NCBI GenBank assembly: GCA_046597375.1
Contig: JBKJKM010000107.1
Coordinates: 1-13,009 of the forward strand
Length of the DNA: 13,009 bases
From: DATLED01 sp046597375
GTDB lineage: Bacteria > Actinomycetota > Acidimicrobiia > Acidimicrobiales > CADCTF01
Reading direction: 5' to 3'
The position numbers were made by a program, and so were the translations under genes. Shown piece after piece: positions 1-5,614 of the stretch; position 1 is the stretch's first letter, and each line of letters starts with the position of its first letter. The notes below the pieces were generated by a model. It saw nothing but the letters and a program-made list of their open reading frames with translations. It searched no databases and had not been told where the DNA came from.

Positions 1-936
1 GTCGAGGATGTCAGGGCGGTTGGTGGAGGCGAGGAGGATGACGCCGGTCTTGGTGTCGAACCCGTCCATCTCGACCAGCAGCTGGTTGAGGGTCTGCTCT
101 CGCTCGTCGTGGCCGCCGCCGAGGCCGGCGCCGCGGTGGCGGCCGACGGCGTCGATCTCGTCCATGAAGATGATGGCGGGAGCGCTGGCCTTGGCCTGCT
201 CGAAGAGGTCGCGCACTCGGCTGGCGCCGACGCCCACGAACATCTCGACGAAGTCGGAGCCGGAGATCGAGAAGAAGGGCACGCCGGCCTCGCCGGCGAC
301 CGCCCGGGCCAACAGCGTCTTGCCGGTGCCGGGGGGACCGTAGAGGAGCACGCCCTTGGGGATCTTGGCCCCCATGGCCTGGAACTTGGCCGGCGTCTCG
401 AGGAACTCCTTGATCTCGTAGAGCTCCTGCACGGCCTCGTCGGCGCCCGCCACATCGGCGAACGTCACCTTGGGTGCGTCCTTGTTGACCTGCTTGGCCT
501 TGGCCTTGCCGAACTGCATGACCTTGTTGCCGCCACCCTGCATTTGGTTGAGGATGAAGAGGAACAGGCCGACGATGAGCACGATCGGCAGCAGCTGGAA
601 GAGCACGGAGAGCCAGACGTTGTCCTTCTTCTGGCTGGTCTTTACATCGTCGATCGACGACAGCGCCTGGTCGGTGATCTTCTCGCCGTAGAAGGCCGGG
701 AACTCGACGGTGTAGGCCGTGCCGTTCTTCAACTCGCCCTTGACGGTGCCACCGTCGTTCCCGTCGGAGACGATCTCCGCGTTGCGGACGTTCTCTGAGG
801 CCAGCTGGCGCTGGAACTCGGCGAGCGAGAGCTCCTTGCGCTCGTCGGCACCCCCCAATACGCCGTTGAGGGCCACCAGGGCCACGAGGCCGATGACGAC
901 GAACAACAGGACGCGGCTGCCGGGGAGCTTCTTCAC
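1..936 (-). CDS. ftsH: ATP-dependent zinc metalloprotease FtsH, N-terminal 312 codons (partial at left edge)
   Basis: Membrane-anchored AAA+ protease that degrades membrane and regulatory proteins. The visible part has a first membrane helix (about residues 9-27), an extracytoplasmic segment, a second helix (about 108-131, starting WLSVLFQLLPIVLIVG), a Gly/Lys-rich linker and the start of the AAA domain. Walker A GPPGTGKT lies at 200-207 (K206) and Walker B IIFMDEIDAVG near 255-264 (E260). The frame leaves the window at TNRPDILD, the start of the second region of homology, so the zinc-binding HEXXH protease domain is outside. The GTG start at 936 (reading MKKLPGSR) is the first possible one after an in-frame TAG at 949-951. 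It lies 16 nt behind hpt and has no clear Shine-Dalgarno. The tilS-hpt-ftsH order is typical of actinobacteria. Identification is secure. Confidence 0.97.
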   Translation of the reverse strand, partial: MKKLPGSRVLLFVVIGLVALVALNGVLGGADERKELSLAEFQRQLASENVRNAEIVSDGNDGGTVKGELKNGTAYTVEFPAFYGEKITDQALSSIDDVKTSQKKDNVWLSVLFQLLPIVLIVGLFLFILNQMQGGGNKVMQFGKAKAKQVNKDAPKVTFADVAGADEAVQELYEIKEFLETPAKFQAMGAKIPKGVLLYGPPGTGKTLLARAVAGEAGVPFFSISGSDFVEMFVGVGASRVRDLFEQAKASAPAIIFMDEIDAVGRHRGAGLGGGHDEREQTLNQLLVEMDGFDTKTGVILLASTNRPDILD

Positions 937-952
937 GGTGGGCCCAGGCTAC

Positions 953-1504
953 TTAGGCCGTCGGTCCTACGTAGACGCGGACATCCGGAAGGTTGCGATA
1001 GCGCTCCGCCACATCGAGCCCATATCCGATGACGAAGGCCGGGGGGATGATGAAGCCGACGTACTTCAGGTCGAGGTCGGCCTTCTGTTGATCCTCCCGC
1101 ACGAGGAGGGCGCAGATCTCGAGGCTGGCCGGGTGACGGGCCAACAGGTTGCGACGCAGGTAACTCAACGTGAGACCCGAGTCGATGATGTCCTCGACGA
1201 CGAGCACGTGGCGATCGGACAGGTCGAGGTCGAGGTCCTTCACGATGCGCACCACGCCGCTCGTCTTGGTCGCGCTCCCGTAGGACGAGATGGCCATGAA
1301 GTCGAACTCGACGGGCAACTCGATGGCTCGAGCCAGATCGCTCATGAAGACGAAGGCACCCTTGAGCACGCCGACGAGCAGCGGCGGACGGCCCTCGTAG
1401 TCGTCGGTGATCTGGCGTCCGAGCTCGGCGATCCGGCGATGGAGATCGGCCTCGCCGACGACGACCTCGCCGAGGTTGGGGTCTGCTCCGTCGCCCATGG
1501 CCAT
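953..1504 (-). CDS. hpt: Hypoxanthine(-guanine) phosphoribosyltransferase
   Basis: A 183-aa cytoplasmic purine-salvage enzyme that transfers phosphoribose from PRPP to hypoxanthine or guanine, giving IMP or GMP. The PRPP-binding loop VLVVEDIIDSGLTL lies at residues 100-113, with the acidic pair E104/D105. The upstream segment LLVGVLKGAFVFMSDL (42-57) and the segment DFMAISSYGS (68-77) are typical of the HPRT family. The length is normal. Two ATGs compete, at 1504 (MAMGDG) and 1498 (MGDG); the longer is given, and neither has a strong ribosome binding site. It starts 12 nt after the tilS stop and ends 16 nt before ftsH, so it is almost certainly co-transcribed with both. Confidence 0.96.
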   Translation of the reverse strand: MAMGDGADPNLGEVVVGEADLHRRIAELGRQITDDYEGRPPLLVGVLKGAFVFMSDLARAIELPVEFDFMAISSYGSATKTSGVVRIVKDLDLDLSDRHVLVVEDIIDSGLTLSYLRRNLLARHPASLEICALLVREDQQKADLDLKYVGFIIPPAFVIGYGLDVAERYRNLPDVRVYVGPTA

Positions 1505-1516
1505 GCGGTGGGAAAC

Positions 1517-2383
1517 TTAGGTGGTCGTGCGGCGGAGCCGCATTCCGCGGCGCTCGACGCGGTCGCCCCCGGGTAGCTCGCACGCCTTCACCTCGCAACG
1601 GGCGACGGCCAGCACCCGTTCGACGGTGGCGGCGTCCGGCGGGTGACGAGCGTCGTCGAGCCAACGACGGATGGCACGCCGCGCCAGCGACACGGGGGCG
1701 GAGGCGAGGGCTCGGGCGTCGGTCGGGTCGATCCCGGCCGCCAAGTCGTCGAGGAGGTCGGCGTCGTCACGGAGCAGGCGACTCTGGCGGGCCAGCAGGG
1801 TGGACACGTCGCGCTCGGCGATGTCGTCGAGGAGGGGCACGACCTCGTGGCGTACGCGGTTGCGGCGGAACGACGGGTCGTCGTTGGTCGGATCACGAAC
1901 CGGCTCGAGCCCGAGCTGCGCGCACAGCGCGTGCGTCTCGGCACGGCGGAGGCCGAGGATGGGTTTCGTCGGTCCGGGGCGGATGCCGGCCAGGCCGTCG
2001 AGACCGGCGCCCCGCACCAGGTTCAGCAGTACCGTCTCGGCGAGATCGTCGGCCGTGTGACCGGTCAAGACACCGGCAGGGAGGGCGGTCCGTCGGGCGT
2101 CACGCCACCGCTCCTCGAGGTTGCCGCCCAACGGCACGTCGATCCGGCGCCGCTCGAACGCCGCACCAAACCGCACGGCCGCAGCCTCGGCGACCCCCGC
2201 CTCACGATCGGCGGCGTCCGGTCGTGCGCCATGGTCGACGTGGATCGCCGTCACCTCGCAACCGGCCTCGACCGCCAAGACCAACAGCGCTAGCGAGTCT
2301 GCACCTCCGCTCACCCCGCACGCCACCGCCGTCCCCGCCACCGGAAACGCGCACCTCTCCAACAACGCAACCGCCGCGGTCAT
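1517..2383 (-). CDS. tilS: tRNA(Ile)-lysidine synthetase TilS
   Basis: A 288-aa ATP-dependent enzyme that converts the wobble cytidine of the CAU-anticodon tRNA(Ile) to lysidine, so the tRNA reads AUA. The N-type ATP pyrophosphatase loop SGGADS is at residues 25-30, followed by AIHVDHGAR (46-54), GHTADDLAET (108-117) and the family signature RDPTNDDPSFRRNRVRHE (163-180). It is a short form: little follows the catalytic domain and its helical extension, and I see no full C-terminal TilS_C domain, as is common in actinobacteria. The ATG at 2383 is 19 nt after the response regulator stop and has no Shine-Dalgarno-like sequence. A GTG or TTG slightly further in could be the true start. Confidence 0.94.
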   Translation of the reverse strand: MTAAVALLERCAFPVAGTAVACGVSGGADSLALLVLAVEAGCEVTAIHVDHGARPDAADREAGVAEAAAVRFGAAFERRRIDVPLGGNLEERWRDARRTALPAGVLTGHTADDLAETVLLNLVRGAGLDGLAGIRPGPTKPILGLRRAETHALCAQLGLEPVRDPTNDDPSFRRNRVRHEVVPLLDDIAERDVSTLLARQSRLLRDDADLLDDLAAGIDPTDARALASAPVSLARRAIRRWLDDARHPPDAATVERVLAVARCEVKACELPGGDRVERRGMRLRRTTT

Positions 2384-2402
2384 CGCCGAGCGAGGGAGAA
2401 AA

Positions 2403-3161
2403 TTACCCGTCGGCGGGAAGGCCGCCGGCGCGGACCAGGGTGACGAGCTCAGGGACGGAGCGGATGTCGAGCTTGCGGGCGATACGGCGGAGGCTGGCGT
2501 AGACGTTGGAGCGGCTGACGGCGAGTCGCTCGGCCGCTTCGCTGACGGTCGGCGTCGAGCTCACCATGCGGAGAAGCTGGCGCTGCTTGTCGGAGAGCGT
2601 GGCCACCTTGTCGATCGAGATTCCCGGCGGCAGGGCCCGGGAGGTCTCGGGCTCGTGCGTGCGCTCGAGTCGCGTGAGGTGAATGCGGGTGGCCCGCACC
2701 CCACCGACGGGCTCGCGGTGTCCGCTCTCGAGGCGGGCCAGCTGCTCGAGGGCATCGGTCTGCACCTTCCGGCGCTTTTGCGGCTCGGGATCCCCGGTGA
2801 GGGCGGCCCGCACCTCGTCGCGCAGCTCGCTGGGCGAGAACGGCTTGGTGAGGTAGCGGATGGCGCCCTCGATCGATCCCCGGATGCGGTCGAGATCGTC
2901 GGCGCGAGCGGTGAGCATGATGATCGGGATGTCGGCGATGGCCGGATCGATCGATGCCTTCATCTCGGCCAGCACCTCCCAGCCGTCCTTACCGGGCATC
3001 ATCACGTCGAGCACGACGACGTCGGGGTGCTCGCCGACGGCGAACTCGATGGCCTCGTTCCCATCCGCCGCCAGGATCACTGAGTGGCCATCGAGCTCGA
3101 GGTTGAGGCGGACGAGTTCGCGGATGTCCCCCTCGTCATCCACGACCAGGACGGTGCTCAT
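2403..3161 (-). CDS. Orphan response regulator, receiver domain plus LuxR/GerE-type HTH
   Basis: A 252-aa cytoplasmic DNA-binding regulator. The receiver domain spans about residues 3-122 with the acidic pocket D8/D9, phospho-acceptor D52 in VVVLDVMMPGKDGW, switch threonine T84 (IIMLTARADD) and lysine K106 in YLTKPFSP, so it looks competent for phosphorylation. A charged linker (about 125-180) without a recognisable domain leads to a LuxR-like helix-turn-helix (about 188-245), including TVSEAAERLAVSRSNVYASL. No histidine kinase gene is visible in the window, so the partner is unknown. It starts 12 nt after the metalloprotease stop and ends 19 nt before tilS, inside a translation/purine/proteolysis cluster that normally has no regulator. 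The targets cannot be inferred. Confidence 0.92.
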   Translation of the reverse strand: MSTVLVVDDEGDIRELVRLNLELDGHSVILAADGNEAIEFAVGEHPDVVVLDVMMPGKDGWEVLAEMKASIDPAIADIPIIMLTARADDLDRIRGSIEGAIRYLTKPFSPSELRDEVRAALTGDPEPQKRRKVQTDALEQLARLESGHREPVGGVRATRIHLTRLERTHEPETSRALPPGISIDKVATLSDKQRQLLRMVSSTPTVSEAAERLAVSRSNVYASLRRIARKLDIRSVPELVTLVRAGGLPADG

Positions 3162-3173
3162 CTCGGGCTCAGA

Positions 3174-4247
3174 CTAACGACCCACCGCTGCGGCCGGTCG
3201 GACCCGCCTGATCCACGCGTCGGGATCACGGATCTCGGTCAAGTCGGGCAGCTGGTCGGGGCTCTGCCAGACCGAAGCCAGGAGCTCGGGCCCGCCGTTG
3301 GCCTCGACCCGCTCGATGAAGGCCTCACCCTGAGCGTACTGCTTCATTTTGGCCTCGAGGCCGATGAGCTTCTGGAGGAACTTGGCGGGGCCACCCTGCT
3401 CCGATCGGCGTTGGTGCAGCGTGCGGTGGAACCGCTCGCTCGACGGGATGAGCCCCTCGCCGGCGCGGTTCATGGTGACATCGCCGTGGCCCTCGAGCAG
3501 GCTCATCAGGCCCTGAACCTGCTGGAGGACGGCGTGCTGCTCCGGTCCGGCCAGGAGGGCGACGAGACCCCCGTCGTCGAGGGGGTTCTGTCCCTTCCGC
3601 ATCTGATCGACCGCCCGCTTGAGGGCTTCGACGAAGCGCTTCGGATCGGGATCGATGGCGCCGAGGCTGCGCTCGACGAGGTTGAGGAAGTGCGGCCGCA
3701 TCCACGGCACGCCGGTGAACTGCGCCCGGTGCGTCACCTCGTGGAGCGCCAGCCAGAGCCGGAACTCGCGGGGCGGGAAGGCGAAACGCTTTTCGATGGC
3801 CAGGATGTTCGGGCCGACGTAGTACACGAGGTCCTGCTCTTCGGGCTTCTCGTCCTCGATGAGTAGGAGGTCGTACTGTCCGAGGACGCGAGTCGACATC
3901 CATCCGAGCATCGTGCCGAGCTGGGCGCCCGCCACGTTGCGGCCGACCGGCGCCATCGGGCCGGCGGACATCTTCGGGCCGAGCTTGTCGAGCACGGGCC
4001 GGAGCAAACGCTGGAAGCTGGCGACGTTGGCCCGGATCCAGCCGGCGCGATCGGTGACCCGCGCACGCGCCGGTCCGGCCAGGCTGCGGAGTCCGGTGAC
4101 GCCGGCGACGAGTTCCTCCGCCTGCGCCGTGAACTCGACGAAGTCGGGCTCGAGGGAGTCGTAGAGGTAGGAGTCGGCCAGCGGTTCGCGTCCCGCAACC
4201 CGCACCGCCACCCGCTCCGCCAGATCCCACGCCACCGCATCCATCAT
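3174..4247 (-). CDS. Zinc-dependent metalloprotease-like protein, DUF2342 / F420-biosynthesis-associated family
   Basis: A 357-aa, mostly helical protein without a signal peptide. The zinc motif HEVTH is at residues 169-173 within LWLALHEVTHRAQFTGVPWM, the hallmark of the actinobacterial DUF2342 family. That family is annotated as putative zinc metalloproteases or 'coenzyme F420 biosynthesis associated' because of its species distribution; a substrate is not established. Other family-like segments are YYVGPNILAIEKRF (142-155) and MNRAGEGLIPSSERF. In many actinobacteria this gene sits directly upstream of tilS-hpt-ftsH; here a response regulator lies between. The start is ATG 4247 (MMDA) or ATG 4244, both without a clear ribosome binding site. 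The D-Ala-D-Ala carboxypeptidase gene often found upstream in other actinobacteria is not here. Confidence 0.88.
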   Translation of the reverse strand: MMDAVAWDLAERVAVRVAGREPLADSYLYDSLEPDFVEFTAQAEELVAGVTGLRSLAGPARARVTDRAGWIRANVASFQRLLRPVLDKLGPKMSAGPMAPVGRNVAGAQLGTMLGWMSTRVLGQYDLLLIEDEKPEEQDLVYYVGPNILAIEKRFAFPPREFRLWLALHEVTHRAQFTGVPWMRPHFLNLVERSLGAIDPDPKRFVEALKRAVDQMRKGQNPLDDGGLVALLAGPEQHAVLQQVQGLMSLLEGHGDVTMNRAGEGLIPSSERFHRTLHQRRSEQGGPAKFLQKLIGLEAKMKQYAQGEAFIERVEANGGPELLASVWQSPDQLPDLTEIRDPDAWIRRVRPAAAVGR

Positions 4248-4318
4248 GTTGATTGGCTCGCTGCGCCGATGCCGCCGGCCGCGTTCACCTCACCCGAGTC
4301 CATCGGGCGACCGTACCC
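4248..4318. other. 71-nt gap between the membrane mini-protein and the metalloprotease gene
   Basis: The longest gap within the minus-strand run between the sigma factor and ftsH. It is GC-rich, and I see no convincing promoter, hairpin or SigR-type element. It could hold an internal promoter for the metalloprotease, but nothing specific supports one. Confidence 0.3.
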
Positions 4319-4474
4319 CTACTGCTTGGGGTATTTGGTGGCCATGACCTTGAAGACGTAGAGGAGGGCCATGGCGATGATGCCCAGCATGATCGGGGCC
4401 AGAAGGGCGATCGACAGCCAGTAGTGCCACACCTTGGCGATGAGCAATGTGACAGCGACAACCGAGGCGCTCAT
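4319..4474 (-). CDS. 51-aa hydrophobic membrane mini-protein
   Basis: A small protein that I do not recognise. From MSASVVAVTLLIAKVWH it runs through an almost unbroken hydrophobic stretch (residues 5-41, including APIMLGIIAMALLYVF) to a short basic tail, KVMATKYPKQ. That suggests one full membrane helix (about 19-41) preceded by a shorter hydrophobic or amphipathic helix, with the basic tail in the cytoplasm by the positive-inside rule. The frame is open further upstream (to 4513), but that extension overlaps the ribosome-binding region and lacks membrane character, so ATG 4474 is preferred. It begins 39 nt after the stop of the Cys/His mini-protein and may share its transcript. It could be an accessory subunit of a membrane complex, but nothing in the sequence says which. 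Confidence 0.65.
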   Translation of the reverse strand: MSASVVAVTLLIAKVWHYWLSIALLAPIMLGIIAMALLYVFKVMATKYPKQ

Positions 4475-4513
4475 GGGAGAGGAATCTAGGTGGCGGCTTG
4501 CGCCACCGACCAA

Positions 4514-4699
4514 CTACGCGATCTTCTTGCCGCGCGTGCGGGGAACGGCCATGGGCTCGTGGAGGTAGCAGTACTTGCCGTTGTTGTAGATGGAGAGGCG
4601 GGTCTCGCAGGCGGACTCCCGGCACTCACGATCCTTGCCAAAGGCCTTGGAAGGCCGGTCCGCCCCGTTGATGGACGTTCCGGCGACGTGGTCGCTCAT
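4514..4699 (-). CDS. 61-aa Cys/His mini-protein (putative zinc knuckle), probable SigR target
   Basis: A small, basic, soluble protein. With ATG 4699 as start, the putative metal ligands are C26, C31, C44 and H47, spaced C-X4-C-X12-C-X2-H inside ECRESACETRLSIYNNGKYC followed by YLHEP; the tail PRTRGKKIA is basic. I do not recognise a named family. The ligand spacing suggests zinc binding, which could be structural or thiol-redox responsive. An in-frame GTG at 4705 would add two residues and has GGGAG 5 nt upstream. ATG 4699 is preferred because the SigR-type promoter at 4709-4735 places the transcript start near 4700-4703, which would make the mRNA leaderless. The gene follows rsrA by 17 nt, so it may also be read from the sigR-rsrA transcript. 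Function unknown; a role in the thiol-stress response is inferred from the promoter. Confidence 0.72.
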   Translation of the reverse strand: MSDHVAGTSINGADRPSKAFGKDRECRESACETRLSIYNNGKYCYLHEPMAVPRTRGKKIA

Positions 4700-4708
4700 A
4701 TTCACACT

Positions 4709-4735
4709 AACTCCCGCTAAAGATCGACTATTCCC
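4709..4735 (-). promoter_or_regulatory. SigR/SigH-type ECF promoter, GGGAAT-N18-GTT
   Basis: On the minus strand the -35 element GGGAAT occupies 4735-4730 and the -10 element GTT occupies 4711-4709, with exactly 18 nt between. This is the consensus established for Streptomyces SigR and mycobacterial SigH. The -35 element overlaps the last codons of rsrA (Ser-Gly-Ile), and the promoter crosses the rsrA stop codon at 4717-4719. Transcription should begin about 7-10 nt past the GTT, next to ATG 4699. By eye, no other exact match was found in the window on either strand. This suggests that the sigma factor encoded just upstream drives the mini-protein and perhaps the genes after it. Confidence 0.7.
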
Positions 4736-4992
4736 GAGGGACCAGGTTCAGTCCGACGGAGGGCATCGAGGATCCGTTGCCGAAGGGCGTCCGGGACGGG
4801 GTCTTGACACTTGGCGGCGATCGTCATCTTCAGCGAGGCGTGGAACTCAACGACCTCGTGGCAGTCGACGCAGCCCGTGAAGTGACGTTCGATCTGCACC
4901 CGACGCCTGTCGGTGAGCTCGCCGTCGAGGAACGTGTAGAGCTCCTGGACCACGGCGTTGCAATCGACGTCGTTCGCTTCGGTGTCAGCCAT
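4717..4992 (-). CDS. rsrA: RsrA-type redox-sensing zinc anti-sigma factor
   Basis: A 91-aa cytoplasmic anti-sigma factor of the ZAS family, predicted to bind and silence the SigR-type sigma factor until thiol oxidation releases zinc and forms a disulfide. The ZAS motif HFTGCVDC gives H37, C41 and C44, with C11 (DVDCNAVV) upstream. These are the same positions as the functional residues of Streptomyces RsrA, and a further cysteine sits at C62. The segment ELYTFLDGELTDRRRVQIERH is the conserved ZAS N-terminal helix region. Its ATG overlaps the sigR stop as ATGGCTGA (8 nt), which implies translational coupling and matched stoichiometry. The 3' end carries the promoter for the next gene. Confidence 0.93.
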   Translation of the reverse strand: MADTEANDVDCNAVVQELYTFLDGELTDRRRVQIERHFTGCVDCHEVVEFHASLKMTIAAKCQDPVPDALRQRILDALRRTEPGPSGIVDL

Positions 4993-5584
4993 CTCGGTTC
5001 CCTACGAGTCCGCGTTGTGTTCCGAAGTCGAACAACGCCTTCTGCAGCGCCTTTCTTCCGCGGTGCAGCCTCGACATGACCGTACCGATGGGGATGTCGA
5101 GGATCTCGGCGATCTCCTTGTAGGAGAAGCCCTCCACGTCAGCGAGGAGTACGGCCATGCGGAACGAATCCGGAAGGGCCTCGATGGCCGCCTTCACGTC
5201 GGTGTCGGTGAAGAGGTCCATGACCTCGTCCTCGGCGCTGCGACTAGCCGCCGCCGCTTCCAGGCCGCCGAGGCGTCGGTAGAGGTAGAGGTCCTCGACC
5301 TCGTCGAGCTCGGTCTGCTCCGGCCGTCGCTTCTTCGACCGGTACGAGTTGATGAAGGTGTTGGTGAGAATTCGGTACAGCCAGGCCTTGAGGTTGGTGC
5401 CCTGCTGGTAGGAGTGCCACGCGCGGTAGGCCTTGAGATAGGTCTCCTGTACGAGGTCTTCGGCGTCGGCCGGGCTGCGGGTCATACGGAGGGCGGCCGA
5501 GTACAGCGCCGGCATGTGCTCCGTCGCCTGGGCGGTGAACTGCTCCTGACGGGCGGTGTCGACCACGGGCGCCTCGTCCGACAT
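4985..5584 (-). CDS. sigR: SigR/SigH-type ECF sigma factor (disulfide/thiol stress)
   Basis: A 199-aa group IV sigma factor. Region 2 covers about residues 27-87: LYSAALRMTRSPADAEDLVQ, then ETYLKAYRAWHSY and LKAWLYRILTNTFINSYRSK, followed by a KKRRPEQ stretch typical of the SigR subgroup. Region 4 covers about 132-184, with EGFSYKEIAEILDIPIGTVM and SRLHRGRKALQKAL. The paired zinc anti-sigma gene and the matching promoter downstream support a SigR/SigH role: control of thioredoxin, mycothiol and proteolysis genes under oxidative or thiol stress. ATG 5584 lies 30 nt after the caspase-like gene's stop. I found no SigR-type promoter immediately upstream, so autoregulation would have to act from further away or through the downstream promoter only. 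Confidence 0.94.
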   Translation of the reverse strand: MSDEAPVVDTARQEQFTAQATEHMPALYSAALRMTRSPADAEDLVQETYLKAYRAWHSYQQGTNLKAWLYRILTNTFINSYRSKKRRPEQTELDEVEDLYLYRRLGGLEAAAASRSAEDEVMDLFTDTDVKAAIEALPDSFRMAVLLADVEGFSYKEIAEILDIPIGTVMSRLHRGRKALQKALFDFGTQRGLVGNRDG

Positions 5585-5588
5585 GCGA

Positions 5589-5610
5589 GCGACCCTACCC
5601 CGGGGGTCGC
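5589..5610. other. Stem-loop between the caspase-like gene and sigR
   Basis: A perfect 7-bp inverted repeat, GCGACCC / GGGTCGC (5589-5595 and 5604-5610), with an 8-nt loop, fills most of the 30-nt gap. It has no T-run, so it is not a classical terminator on either strand. It could attenuate read-through into sigR or affect sigR translation, since it ends 5 nt from the start codon. It may also be a chance product of GC-rich sequence. Confidence 0.35.
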
Positions 5611-5614
5611 CGGA

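Noticed and set aside
719..1576. Long plus-strand open frame opposite ftsH, hpt and tilS
   Set aside because: It is the antisense of well-identified genes; frames of this size are common opposite GC-rich coding DNA and its protein has no domain.
2609..2632. A second GGGAAT on the minus strand inside the response regulator gene as a SigR-type promoter
   Set aside because: No GTT follows at 16-19 nt, so the promoter pattern is incomplete.
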